A DNA stretch of 38,525 nt, from contig JAPLHV010000036.1 in assembly GCA_026389455.1 (NCBI GenBank), positions 1 through 38,525 of the forward strand, written 5' to 3'. Of the stretch, positions 16,742 to 25,656 are shown in pieces (the stretch's first letter is position 1; every line of letters begins with the position of its first letter). The notes below the pieces were generated by a model. The model was given only the letters and a program-made list of their open reading frames with translations, was not told the DNA's origin and ran no database searches. This stretch comes from Coprothermobacterota bacterium (lineage in GTDB: Bacteria > Caldisericota > JANLFM01). The translations under genes were made by a program, and so were the position numbers.

Positions 16742-16804
16742 CGCCTCGCCCCCCCAACCCTAAAGGCGGGGGAAAAGCATACGAAAGAAGGAGTACACCT
16801 GCAC

Positions 16805-18877
16805 ATGAGATACCGCGTTGGCATCGACATCGGGGGAACCTTCACCGATGGCGTCGTCATCGACTCGGAGGGCCGCATCCAGATCTTCAAGGATCCCTCC
16901 ACGCCGTCGGATCCCTCGATTGGCCTGATCAATACGCTGAAAAAGGCAGCCCGCTTCTATCATGAAGAGTTTTCCCAGTTCCTCGGTCATATCGATATGC
17001 TGGTGCATGGCACCACCGTCGCCACCAACACCATGCTCCAGTACAAGGGCGTGAAGACCGCCTTGATCGCCACAAAAGGCTTCCGCGATGCCCTGGAGAT
17101 GCGCCGAGCGCACAAAGAGGATATCTGGAACCTCTCTTTGCCTCTTCCACCGATGATCATCCCCCGCGCCTTGCGCTTCGGCGTGAGCGAGCGCTTAAAC
17201 TACAAGGGAGAGATCCTCACCCCCCTCGACGAGGAGGAAGTTCGCCAAGTGGCTCGTTGCTTGAAAGCGCAGGGGGTTCTGGCGGTTGCGGTATGCACCC
17301 TCTTCTCTTTCACCAATGATGTCCATGAGAAGCGCATCAAGCAGTTGGTCCTGGAGGAATTCCCGGAGGCCTTTGTCAGCATCTCCAGCGAGATCCTCAG
17401 GCAAATCCGCGAGTACGAGCGCGCTTCCACCGTAGCCGTTAACGCTTATATCAGCCCCTCGCTCTCGAGATACTTAAAGAATTTACAGACGGTACTGAAG
17501 CGCGAGGGCTTGCCCCACGATTTTCTGGTCACCCAGAGCAACGGGGGCGTGATGAGCGCCAGCTTCGGGGCGGAACACGGCGTGATGGCTCTCCTCTCCG
17601 GACCGTCCGCCGGGGCGGTGGGCGGCAAGTACTTCGCCGAGATCCTCGGCTACCCCAACCTGATCGTCTGCGACATGGGTGGCACCAGCTTCGATGTGAC
17701 CCTGATCAAGGACGGAGAGTACACCATGACCATGGAGAGCGAGGTCGCCCGCTACCGGGTCGGCATCCCCGCCATCGATATCCACACCATCGGGGCGGGG
17801 GGCGGCAGCCTCTCCCATATCGATGAGGGCGGCATGTTGAGGGTGGGACCTCTTTCTGCTGGTGCTGTTCCCGGGCCGGTCTGCTACAAGCGGGGCGGCA
17901 CGCAGCCGGCCACCACTGATGCCAACCTGGTCCTCGGTTACCTCAATCCCGACTACTTCCTGGGCGGGGAGTTCCCACTCGATGTAGAGGGCTGCTGGCA
18001 GACGATGGAGGATCGAATCGGAAAACCGCTGGGAATCGACGCCACCCAAGCCGCCTTCGGCATCTACCAGGTGGTCAACAGCGGCATGGCCGACGCCCTG
18101 CGCGTGGTCAGCGTGCAACGCGGCCACGACCCTCGCGAGTTCATGCTGGTCGCCGCCGGTGGGGCGGGACCGATCCACGCCTCGCGCCTGGCCCAGGAAG
18201 TAGGCATTCCCAAGGTCATTGTCCCCCGCGCCGCCTCCGTTTTCTGCGCCCTGGGGATGCTGGAATCCGACCTCAAGCACGACTACGTGCGAACCTACTG
18301 GACACATTTCGACCAGGTCGACCCTGATTCCCTGGAAACCACCTTCTGCGCCATGGAAGAGGAGGGGATGGCTACCTTGGCCGAGGAAGGTGTGGCCGAG
18401 GCGACGGTGGAAGTGGAACGCTACCTAGACATGCGTTACATCGGTCAGCACCACGAGGTCACCGTGCGCCTACCCAAAGGACGGATCGTGGCCGGCAAAA
18501 TGGAAGAGATGGCCACCGCCTTTCATGCCACGCACGAGCGGCTCTACACTTATTGCGAGGTGGACAAGCCGATAGAAACCATCAATATCCGCGTGACCAT
18601 CATTGGCCGCGTCCCCAAGACCCCCCTGGCCAAAGAGGCGCCGGCGCAAAGCCCGCCTCTTGAGGCCATCAAGGGAAGCCGCCAGGTCTTCTTTGCGGAG
18701 TACCGAGGCCGCGTCGCGACGCCGCTCTACGATGCCGCCAAACTGCAGCCGGGACACAGCTTCAGCGGACCAGCCATCATCGAGGCGGTGACCACCTCGA
18801 TCGTGGTCTGCCCCGGCGACCAGGCGCTCGTAGACGACTACGGCAACGTCATTCTGGAGGTGAAAGTAAATGGCTGA
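16805..18877 (+). CDS. hyuA: Hydantoinase/oxoprolinase family protein, HyuA subunit
   Basis: This is the ASKHA-fold ATP-dependent subunit of N-methylhydantoinase, 5-oxoprolinase or acetophenone-carboxylase type enzymes, 690 residues. Motifs in order are DIGGTFTD (residues 8-15), HGTTVATN, LSGPSAGAVGG, CDMGGTSFDV, GAGGGS and GPVCYKRGG followed by TDANLVLGY. With HyuB it hydrolyses or carboxylates its substrate at the cost of ATP. The reading frame overlaps HyuB by eight bases, so the two are coupled. The substrate is not determined: hydantoin, N-methylhydantoin, 5-oxoproline and ketones are all known for the family. The nearby PreA-like protein favours a cyclic amide. Confidence 0.9.
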   Translation: MRYRVGIDIGGTFTDGVVIDSEGRIQIFKDPSTPSDPSIGLINTLKKAARFYHEEFSQFLGHIDMLVHGTTVATNTMLQYKGVKTALIATKGFRDALEMRRAHKEDIWNLSLPLPPMIIPRALRFGVSERLNYKGEILTPLDEEEVRQVARCLKAQGVLAVAVCTLFSFTNDVHEKRIKQLVLEEFPEAFVSISSEILRQIREYERASTVAVNAYISPSLSRYLKNLQTVLKREGLPHDFLVTQSNGGVMSASFGAEHGVMALLSGPSAGAVGGKYFAEILGYPNLIVCDMGGTSFDVTLIKDGEYTMTMESEVARYRVGIPAIDIHTIGAGGGSLSHIDEGGMLRVGPLSAGAVPGPVCYKRGGTQPATTDANLVLGYLNPDYFLGGEFPLDVEGCWQTMEDRIGKPLGIDATQAAFGIYQVVNSGMADALRVVSVQRGHDPREFMLVAAGGAGPIHASRLAQEVGIPKVIVPRAASVFCALGMLESDLKHDYVRTYWTHFDQVDPDSLETTFCAMEEEGMATLAEEGVAEATVEVERYLDMRYIGQHHEVTVRLPKGRIVAGKMEEMATAFHATHERLYTYCEVDKPIETINIRVTIIGRVPKTPLAKEAPAQSPPLEAIKGSRQVFFAEYRGRVATPLYDAAKLQPGHSFSGPAIIEAVTTSIVVCPGDQALVDDYGNVILEVKVNG

Positions 18878-20684
18878 CCTACGCCAGGAAGAATCAGCAG
18901 GACGCTCTTTCGAGGGGGTTTCCGACCCCGTTACCGTCTCGGTGGTCTTCCACCGCCTGCTTACTATCAACAAAGAGATGGGCATCACCATGACCCGAAC
19001 TTCCCGCTCCCCAATCTTCGCCGAGGTGCATGACTTCTCCTGCGCCATCTGCGACTGGGTTCCGCGCATCGTCGCCCAAATCGACGGGGTGCCATCGCAC
19101 ACGGCCTCCTCGATGATCGCCGCCAAAGCAGTGCGGGACCGCTTCGGAGGGGACATCCACCCCGGCGATGTCTTCATCATCAACGATGCCTACTCCGGGG
19201 GAACCCACCTCGCCGATGTGACGATCATCAAGCCCGTCTTCTACCATGACGAACTGCTCTTCATGGCCATCAACCGGGCGCACCACCTCGATGTCGGCGG
19301 CCTCACCCCGGGCAGCTACAGCCCCCTAGCCACCGAGATCTTCCAGGAAGGGATCCGCATCCCGCCCCTGCGCATCTACCACGACGGCAAGCCGATCATG
19401 GATGTGATCGAGACTCTCTGCCTGAACACGCGCATGCCTGACCTGTTCTGGTCGGACATCAAGGCCCAAGTGGCCTCCTGCTCGGTGGCGGAGAAACGTT
19501 TGACCGAATTGACCGACAAGTATGGGCCGCCTCGCCTGAAAGTGATCCTGGAGGACATCCAACGCTACGCCGCAAAACGCATGCGCCAGGAGATTAAGAA
19601 GATCCCGGACGGCGTCTACGACGGGACCGCGTATCTGGACGGGGACGGATTCAGTGCTACACAGGTCAAGGTGCAAGTGCAATTCGAGATTAAGGGCGAA
19701 GAGATGTTCGTCAATTTCGACGGCGCCGACCCCCAAACCAAAGGCTTCATCAACAGTCCTTTCGCCAACTCGGCCACCTCGGTCTACGTCTCTGTACTGA
19801 CCACCGTCAGCCAGGACGTGCCCCACAACGAGGGCGCCTACCAGCCGATCCATATCACCGCCAGACTTGGCAGCCTGGTTAATCCCCTGCCCCCCGCTCC
19901 GGTAGCCAGTTCCACCCTGGATACGGCTTGCGCGATCCTGGAGGCTTGCTTCATGGCCCTCTCCAAGGCTATGCCGAACCGCGTCCCGGCCGGCTGGAGC
20001 CGGTGGTGCGGTCCTTCCATCTCCGGTATCGACCCCAGAAGCGGTGAATTCTACGTGCAATATGCCTTCTGCGGGATGGGTGGCGGCGGGGCACTACCCT
20101 TCATGGACGGGTTCGCTTACATCGGGGACGGGATCGACCTGGGCGGCCTGACTGCCCCCAACATTGAGTCGAACGAGTTGGAGTACCCGCACATCACCGC
20201 CTTCCACGAGTTTCTTCCCGATTCCGGGGGAGCCGGAAAGTACCGCGGCGGGGCGGGTGTGCGCTATCGCATCCAATTCCTGGGAAAGGAAGCGCCCACC
20301 TTCGTCATGTTCGGCGACGGCAAGGTGAACCCCCCTTATGGCCTCTTCGGCGGCAGACCCGGCAGCTTGAATCGCCCGATGCTCAACGATGGCAGTCCTG
20401 ATGAACGGGAACTACCGGCCAAAGGCATCGTCGAGTTGAAGCCGGGAGACTTCTACAGCGTCTATTCCTCGGGCGGGGGGGGCTGGGGAAACCCGCTGGA
20501 GCGCGATCCTGTCAAAGTGCGTGAGGATGTGTTGAACGGTCTGGTATCCCTGGAAAGCGCTCAAAACGACTACGGCGTTGTCTTCCAAGCCTGCCCTCAA
20601 GCGGAGCGCCTGGACAACCTGGAGCTGGACATAGCAGCGACATCGGACCTTAGAACCGCAGCATTGAAAGGAGCAGAAAGATGA
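18870..20684 (+). CDS. hyuB: Hydantoinase B/oxoprolinase family protein, HyuB subunit
   Basis: This is the partner of HyuA, 604 residues, usual for the family. Recognisable segments are MTRTSRSPIFAEVHDFSCAI near the start, NDAYSGGTHLADVT (about 107-120), HHLDVGG, the SxLDTACA region in the middle, and a C-terminal glycine-rich RGGAGVRYR and SSGGGGWGNP that are hallmarks of HyuB. It starts within the end of hyuA with GGAGGTGA upstream, and its stop overlaps the start of the next gene (ATGA). Confidence 0.9.
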   Translation: MADLRQEESAGRSFEGVSDPVTVSVVFHRLLTINKEMGITMTRTSRSPIFAEVHDFSCAICDWVPRIVAQIDGVPSHTASSMIAAKAVRDRFGGDIHPGDVFIINDAYSGGTHLADVTIIKPVFYHDELLFMAINRAHHLDVGGLTPGSYSPLATEIFQEGIRIPPLRIYHDGKPIMDVIETLCLNTRMPDLFWSDIKAQVASCSVAEKRLTELTDKYGPPRLKVILEDIQRYAAKRMRQEIKKIPDGVYDGTAYLDGDGFSATQVKVQVQFEIKGEEMFVNFDGADPQTKGFINSPFANSATSVYVSVLTTVSQDVPHNEGAYQPIHITARLGSLVNPLPPAPVASSTLDTACAILEACFMALSKAMPNRVPAGWSRWCGPSISGIDPRSGEFYVQYAFCGMGGGGALPFMDGFAYIGDGIDLGGLTAPNIESNELEYPHITAFHEFLPDSGGAGKYRGGAGVRYRIQFLGKEAPTFVMFGDGKVNPPYGLFGGRPGSLNRPMLNDGSPDERELPAKGIVELKPGDFYSVYSSGGGGWGNPLERDPVKVREDVLNGLVSLESAQNDYGVVFQACPQAERLDNLELDIAATSDLRTAALKGAER

Positions 20685-21817
20685 AAATTGCTGTATTGGG
20701 AGCAGGAAACGGAGGTTTCGGGTGCGCCGCTGACCTTACCTTGAGAGGCCACCAGGTCAACCTCTATGCGCGGCCCGAATCAGACCACAAGCTGGATGGG
20801 ATCCGAGAGAAAGGATACCTCGAACTCTACTTCATGGATGAGCCCGAGAAACTGCACAAGGCGACCTTGAACTTGGTCACCTCAGACATCGCCCAAGCGG
20901 TGGAAGGTGCGGATTTGATCCTCAACCCCGTTCCCGCCTATGGGTATGAGCAATTCGCCCGCTTGGCGGCTCCCCATTTGAAGAAGGGTCAAGTTGTGAT
21001 CACTCTCGGGAAGGGTGGAGGGGCGCTGATCTGGGCAAAGGTCCTGCGAGAGGTCAGCAATGAGGAAGATGTCTACTTCGGAGAGATCAACACCCTCACC
21101 TACGGAGCCTCGAAGATGGGGCCGGCTCTGGTGCGCATCGAATCCTACGTCTATGAAGTGATCACCGGCGCTTTCCCAGGGAAACACCTTAATAAAGTAG
21201 TGGACACCCTGAAGGCTGCCTACCCGATGGCCAATATTCGACCAGCCAAGAATGTTCTCGAGTGCATCCTGGTCGATTACAACGCCATCACCCACACCGG
21301 ACCAATGGTCTGCAATGCCGGCCGGATCGACTCCGGCTTCCACAAAGAGGAGTTCCATCTCTTCGACAAGTGGGCCAGCCCTCCCGCTGTGGTTCGGGTT
21401 ACCGAAGCGGTGGACCGCGAGCGAATGGCGCTCGGGGAAGCCCTTGGAATCAAGGCTTACACGCTGGAGGAAGAGATCGACCATGTCAAATGGAACCCCA
21501 AGGGAAAGGAAGACGCTGGCGTCCTGCCCCTCTTCGAAGCGATCCACACCGAGATTCTGGAAGTTTGCGAAGGCCCCTACAGTCTAAAAGCACGCCAACT
21601 GACCGAAGACGTCCCGTGGGGGTTGGTCACCTATTCCTCGCTGGGGAAGATGTTGGGGGTACCCACCCCCGTGAGCGATGCGCTGACGGTGATGACTTGC
21701 ACTCTCAATGCCACCGACTACTGGAAGGAAGGCCGCACTGTCGAGATGCTGGGATTGGATCCCAACTGGAGCCTCGAACAGTTGCAGACTTATCTATATG
21801 AAGGCACTGTCGCCTAA
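20681..21817 (+). CDS. NAD/NADP octopine/nopaline dehydrogenase family protein
   Basis: This 378-residue oxidoreductase has a Rossmann domain (GAGNGGFGCA from residue 7) and a C-terminal opine-dehydrogenase domain with the conserved Asn/His area NAITHTGPM (about 203-211). Family members join or split amino acids and 2-oxoacids, or act on related N-substituted amino acids. As the last gene of the hydantoinase operon (ATGA overlap with HyuB, AAGGAG upstream), it may oxidise an N-substituted amino acid released by HyuAB to a 2-oxoacid. The 2-oxoacid oxidoreductase IorAB is encoded just downstream. This linkage is inference. Confidence 0.8.
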   Translation: MKIAVLGAGNGGFGCAADLTLRGHQVNLYARPESDHKLDGIREKGYLELYFMDEPEKLHKATLNLVTSDIAQAVEGADLILNPVPAYGYEQFARLAAPHLKKGQVVITLGKGGGALIWAKVLREVSNEEDVYFGEINTLTYGASKMGPALVRIESYVYEVITGAFPGKHLNKVVDTLKAAYPMANIRPAKNVLECILVDYNAITHTGPMVCNAGRIDSGFHKEEFHLFDKWASPPAVVRVTEAVDRERMALGEALGIKAYTLEEEIDHVKWNPKGKEDAGVLPLFEAIHTEILEVCEGPYSLKARQLTEDVPWGLVTYSSLGKMLGVPTPVSDALTVMTCTLNATDYWKEGRTVEMLGLDPNWSLEQLQTYLYEGTVA

Positions 21818-21855
21818 GGAGGTGCAAAGAAGGCGAAGTCCAGGGAATCATTGCA

Positions 21856-21887
21856 TTGACCTACGGTCGACTCCGCATTCCTATAAT
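21856..21887 (+). promoter_or_regulatory. Candidate promoter of the IorAB-ACD operon
   Basis: TTGACC (21856-21861) and TATAAT (21882-21887) are strong hexamers, but the spacer is 20 bases, longer than usual. A small inverted repeat (GACC-TAC-GGTC) overlaps the -35. The ATG of the first gene is nearly 300 bases downstream, which leaves room for leader regulation. Confidence 0.4.
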
Positions 21888-21920
21888 AAGAGGGGGTGCG
21901 AACACATAGGACAGACCACG

Positions 21921-21956
21921 CTGCCGCGGGCTGTCAAGTTGCCGCGGGCTAGCAAG
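21921..21956. repeat. Two 18-bp units of the G/C-rich repeat
   Basis: CTGCCGCGGGCTGTCAAG followed by TTGCCGCGGGCTAGCAAG, the GCGGGC subtype. Confidence 0.88.
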
Positions 21957-22094
21957 TGGCTTCCTTGTAGCCTGGATTCTCCATTCCATCTTCGTCCTCC
22001 CCAAGAAAACGGCGGTTGTCTCTGAGGTGTCTGCTCCTGCCAAGACCGCCTAACGCAGGGGTAATCGCGTCATCAATTAATCAAGCTGTCGTCT

Positions 22095-22134
22095 CCTCGG
22101 GCGGACACACCGGCCGCCCGAGGTTCGCACCTCG
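22095..22134 (+). terminator. Overlapping alternative hairpins in the leader of the IorAB operon
   Basis: CCTCGGGCGG (22095-22104) pairs perfectly with CCGCCCGAGG (22114-22123). The right arm of this stem is also part of a second hairpin, CGAGGT (22119-22124) with ACCTCG (22129-22134) and loop TCGC. Only one can form at a time, as in attenuators. No T-run follows, so this could be a Rho- or translation-linked switch or just a stable GC hairpin. Confidence 0.35.
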
Positions 22135-22149
22135 ACCCTAGAGGACACG

Positions 22150-22167
22150 CTGCCGCGGGCTAGAAAG
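22150..22167. repeat. Single unit of the G/C-rich repeat before the ACD alpha gene
   Basis: CTGCCGCGGGCTAGAAAG lies 14 bases before the ATG at 22182 and supplies part of the ribosome-binding region (AAAGAGAG). It is flanked on the left by GGACACG, the end sequence seen at other loci. Confidence 0.78.
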
Positions 22168-22181
22168 AGAGTCGACTAACC

Positions 22182-23573
22182 ATGAATCATGGAATTGAAC
22201 ATCTTTTTAACGCCCGCTCGGTTGCCGTGGTCGGCGCCTCGGCGAACCCTGGCAAACGGGGGCACATCATCCTTAAGAACCTCATTGAGGGAGGATTCAC
22301 GGGGGGCATCTACCCGGTTAACCCGGGTGCTGAGGAGATTCTCGGAAAAAAGTCCTACCCAAGCTTGGGGGCTATCCCAGAGCCTGTCGACCTGATCGTA
22401 GTATGCATCCCTGCTGCGGGTGTTCCCGCCTTGATCCGCGAAGCCGCGCGTCATGGGGTGAAAGGAGCCGTCGTCATCTCGGGCGGTTTTCGTGAGGTAG
22501 GCAATCTACAGTTGGAGGGGGAATTGTACCGGGCCAGTCAGGAGAGCGGGGTCCGCATCGTCGGACCCAATTGTCAGGGGATCAATTACACACCCAACCA
22601 CCTCTGCGCTTCCTGGCCGTTGATTCGCACCCAGGGTTCGATGGCCATCATTTCAGAGAGCGGGACGATCGGCGCCGCGCTGGCTGAATGGGCTGAGGAG
22701 GACGGGATCGGCTTCTCCGCCTTCATCAGCTTGGGCAACCGCCTGGATGTCAACGAGAGCGAGCTGGTGGAATTCTTCACCTCGGACCCGGCGACGCGTT
22801 CGATTGCGCTTTATCTGGAGGGAGTGAAAGATGGGAGAGCCTTCATGACCCAGCTCAAGCAAGCCACAGCGGTGAAGCCGGTGGTGGTGCTGAAGGCTGG
22901 CCGGACCGTCCGAGGGCGGGAGGCAGCCCAGTCGCATACCAAGTCCGTGGCTGGGGATGACGCTGTCTTCGATGCGGCCTGCAAACAGAGCGGGGCACGG
23001 AAGGTGGAATCGATCACCGAGCTGTACGACGCGGCCAAAGCGGGGGGGATGCTGCCTGGCCTCAACCCCTCCCTCCTGATCATCACCAGTTCCGGGGGAA
23101 GCGGAATCCTGGCCACCGACGCCGCGGAGAGCAACGGCATGCACGTTCCCGTCCTCGAGCCGGAAGTAAAAGCAGCCCTGGCAGAGGCATTGCCCAGCCA
23201 GTGCATCCTGGGGAATCCCCTCGACTTGACCGGCGATACCGATGCTGAACGTTATGCCGTCGCCGCCCGGATCGCCGCACATTGGAAAGTCGCTGCCAAC
23301 CTGCTATTGATCTTCGGCGATCCCATCCCAAAAGCCGGTGAGATGGTGGACCGGCTTCGCCGGGAGATCCCCCAACAGATTATCGTCTCCTACCTGGGAG
23401 GTGGAGAGGAAGGCAAGATCGAGAGCCGGAAACTGCTTGACCTCGGTGTGGCCACTTTTCCTACTCCGGAACGAGCCGTCAAAGCGATTAGCACGCTCAT
23501 TACCAAAAGAAAAGACTTGGCCGAAAAAGAGTTCTTTTCCACCAAGACCATGCCAAAGGAGGATCTTCTGTGA
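22182..23573 (+). CDS. ADP-forming acyl-CoA (acetate/arylacetate-CoA) synthetase, alpha subunit
   Basis: This 463-residue CoA-binding and ligase protein is related to the succinyl-CoA synthetase alpha subunit. It has the CoA-binding Rossmann domain (SVAVVGASANPGK near residue 14), IVGPNCQGIN, ISESGTIGAA, and a SHTKSVAG segment with the likely phospho-His near residue 252. Together with the beta subunit at 26255 it converts an acyl-CoA, ADP and phosphate to acid, CoA and ATP. The beta gene is not adjacent, because iorA and iorB lie between. Its stop overlaps the GTG start of iorA. The ribosome site is weak and lies in a repeat-derived leader. Confidence 0.88.
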   Translation: MNHGIEHLFNARSVAVVGASANPGKRGHIILKNLIEGGFTGGIYPVNPGAEEILGKKSYPSLGAIPEPVDLIVVCIPAAGVPALIREAARHGVKGAVVISGGFREVGNLQLEGELYRASQESGVRIVGPNCQGINYTPNHLCASWPLIRTQGSMAIISESGTIGAALAEWAEEDGIGFSAFISLGNRLDVNESELVEFFTSDPATRSIALYLEGVKDGRAFMTQLKQATAVKPVVVLKAGRTVRGREAAQSHTKSVAGDDAVFDAACKQSGARKVESITELYDAAKAGGMLPGLNPSLLIITSSGGSGILATDAAESNGMHVPVLEPEVKAALAEALPSQCILGNPLDLTGDTDAERYAVAARIAAHWKVAANLLLIFGDPIPKAGEMVDRLRREIPQQIIVSYLGGGEEGKIESRKLLDLGVATFPTPERAVKAISTLITKRKDLAEKEFFSTKTMPKEDLL

Positions 23574-25654
23574 ATGTTATCTCACTGAACCAACCGGGCC
23601 GGCGCGCGTTGCTGATGGGCAACGAGGCGATCGCCCGGGGGGCATTGGAGGGCGGATTGGAACTGGCCGCCGCCTACCCCGGCACACCCAGCTCGGAGGT
23701 GGTGGAAGCCCTCTACGAAGCTCGGCGCGATCGGGATTTCTACGTAGAATGGAGCATCAACGAAAAAGTTGCCTTCGAGGTGGCTTACGGGGCTTCCTTG
23801 GTTGGGGCGCGATGCCTGTGCGCAATGAAGAACGCCGGTTTCAACTGGGTGATGGATACCTTCATGACCATCAGTTATACAGGCTGCAAGGCCGGGATGC
23901 TGATCGTTGTGGCTGATGACCCGGACGCCCACTACAGCTCCAACGAGCAGGACACCCGTGTGGCTGCTGAGTACAACCGACTGTTCTGCTTCGAGCCCTC
24001 CAACCAGGAAGAGGCGCGGCAAATGGCAGCGGCTTCTTTCCAGATATCGGAGCATTTGGAACTGCCCGTCTTCCTGCGCTCGGTGACGCGCATCTCGCAC
24101 GCCTCGGGCGATGTGACCTTGGGAATACTGCCGGAGGTTCAAAACCGGCATCAACTCGGTTTCAACAAGCATTGGAAACTCCCTTACCGTTGGAACGTCT
24201 ACGGCCCTCCCGGAGCCGTGGCCAAACACGACTGGCTCCTCTCCCGTGGCGCCCTGATGGATGAGATCGCCGCGACTTCCTCCTTCAACCGTCTCACCCC
24301 GTCACCCTCCCGCATCGCCGTCATCGCCAGCGGCCTGGGCGCCTCGTACGCGGACGAGGCCTTGACCAACCTCGGACTGCTGGGAGTGGTTCAATACCTG
24401 CGGTTGGGAATCGCCTACCCGCTCCCCAACGCTGCTTTGCGGCAGATCTTCGCTACAACCGACGTGGTGGTGGTGATCGAGGAGGGAGATCCGATGGTGG
24501 AACGCCAGGTATTGCGTCTGGCTCAAGCCGAAGACTTCCGCGGGAAGATCCTGGGAAAGGATAGCGGTCTGCTCAAGCCCACCGGCGAGATCAATACCGA
24601 CCTGGCCGAAGAGGCTCTCGCCAAGGCCACCGGCAACTTGACAGCCCGCGGCAACTTGACAGGACTCCCTGCCGGGGGCTTGTCTAGCGTGACAGCCCGC
24701 GGCAACTTGACAGGACTCCCTGCCGGGGGCTTGTCTAGCGTGACAGCCCGCGGCAGCAACTTGACAGCCCGCGGCAGCGTGTCCCTTGATGCTACGATGA
24801 GCCGGGGCGAGCTGCGGGCTGAGATCAAGCCGCGCATCACCCCCCGCTCTTCCACCCTCTGCGCTGGTTGCCCGCACCTGGGCAGCTACTGGGGCTTAAA
24901 AAAAGTCCTCAACCGCCAGAGCGAGGATGCCATCGTCAATGGCGACATCGGCTGCTATGAACAGGCGGGGTACGGGCTTTTCACCAAGAAAGACCTGGCT
25001 TCCCCCGAGGATTCCAAGCGATACCCGATCCTCTCCCCCTACACCATCCTCGACACTCTCTACGTGATGGGCTCGGGCATCGCCATGGCGCAAGGCCAAG
25101 CCCAGATCGGCTACCCGGGGAAATGCCTGGCCGTGGCCGGCGATTCTACCTTCTTCCATGCCACCATGCCTGCTCTGGCCAACGCTGTCGCCAACCAAGC
25201 AGACATCGCCTTCCTCATCTTGGACAATAGCTGGACGGCGATGACCGGCCACCAGCCCAGCCCTACCAGTTGCCGCAATGCCCTTGGCAACCCGGCTACC
25301 CGCCTCTCTATCGAGAAGGTGGTCGAGGCGTTGGGTGTGCATGACCTGCACATTGTCGCGCCTTATGACGTGAAAGCGGTGGAGGGTGCAGTGGACAAAG
25401 CGCTGGCCTTCCATGGCCCTTCCGTCGTTCTTGCTCGCGGCGAGTGCATGCTGCAGGTGATCCGTCGAACGAAGAGGAGATGGCAAACCACCGTCGTCAC
25501 CGAGGGATGCACCGGTTGCAAAACGTGCCTTCAACTTGGCTGCCCGGCCATCACCTTCGCCGATGAGAAAGCCGGGATCGACCGCCTGCTCTGTGTGGAC
25601 TGTGGTCTCTGTTCCCAGGTATGTCCATTTCACGCCATTCTAGGAGGGAAGTAG
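23570..25654 (+). CDS. iorA: Indolepyruvate:ferredoxin oxidoreductase, alpha subunit (with repeat-derived insertion)
   Basis: IorA oxidatively decarboxylates aryl-2-oxoacids (indolepyruvate, phenylpyruvate) to aryl-acetyl-CoA, using thiamine diphosphate and reducing ferredoxin. The N-terminal pyrimidine-binding domain has AYPGTPSSEV. The TPP domain has CAGCPHLG and GDSTFF with a later LDNSW. The C-terminus has two 4Fe-4S motifs (CTGCKTC and CVDCGLCSQVC). The start is GTG with AAGGAGG seven bases upstream. At 694 residues it is longer than usual because about 50 residues (about 355-405) between the core domains come from an in-frame repeat array, including a 17-residue segment present twice. 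It is coupled to ACD alpha (GTGA). Confidence 0.9.
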   Translation: MNVISLNQPGRRALLMGNEAIARGALEGGLELAAAYPGTPSSEVVEALYEARRDRDFYVEWSINEKVAFEVAYGASLVGARCLCAMKNAGFNWVMDTFMTISYTGCKAGMLIVVADDPDAHYSSNEQDTRVAAEYNRLFCFEPSNQEEARQMAAASFQISEHLELPVFLRSVTRISHASGDVTLGILPEVQNRHQLGFNKHWKLPYRWNVYGPPGAVAKHDWLLSRGALMDEIAATSSFNRLTPSPSRIAVIASGLGASYADEALTNLGLLGVVQYLRLGIAYPLPNAALRQIFATTDVVVVIEEGDPMVERQVLRLAQAEDFRGKILGKDSGLLKPTGEINTDLAEEALAKATGNLTARGNLTGLPAGGLSSVTARGNLTGLPAGGLSSVTARGSNLTARGSVSLDATMSRGELRAEIKPRITPRSSTLCAGCPHLGSYWGLKKVLNRQSEDAIVNGDIGCYEQAGYGLFTKKDLASPEDSKRYPILSPYTILDTLYVMGSGIAMAQGQAQIGYPGKCLAVAGDSTFFHATMPALANAVANQADIAFLILDNSWTAMTGHQPSPTSCRNALGNPATRLSIEKVVEALGVHDLHIVAPYDVKAVEGAVDKALAFHGPSVVLARGECMLQVIRRTKRRWQTTVVTEGCTGCKTCLQLGCPAITFADEKAGIDRLLCVDCGLCSQVCPFHAILGGK
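24631..24783. repeat. In-frame compound repeat array inside iorA with a 51-bp duplication
   Basis: Units read GGCAACTTGACAGCCCGC, mixed with one inverted-type unit (CCTGCCGGGGGCTTGTC). A 51-bp block starting GCAACTTGACAGGACTCCC at 24651 recurs at 24702. All spacings are multiples of three and the frame stays open, encoding NLTARG-type units and NLTGLPAGGLSSVTARG twice. Confidence 0.93.
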
Positions 25655-25656
25655 AG

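Larger units (their letters stand above)
21818..22181. other. 364-base gap between the Hyu operon and the IorAB operon
   Basis: No coding frame is supported. The gap holds a candidate promoter (21856-21887), three units of the G/C-rich repeat at two places (21921-21956 and 22150-22167) and two overlapping, mutually exclusive hairpins (22095-22134). Confidence 0.6.

Noticed and set aside
17483-18307. Long minus-strand open frames opposite hyuA and other genes
   Set aside because: They are shadows of GC-rich coding sequence on the other strand and show no recognisable domain.
22095-22134. tRNA-like T-arm (GAGGTTCGCACCTC)
   Set aside because: No acceptor stem, D arm or anticodon arm can be drawn around it, and it is explained by the two GC hairpins.
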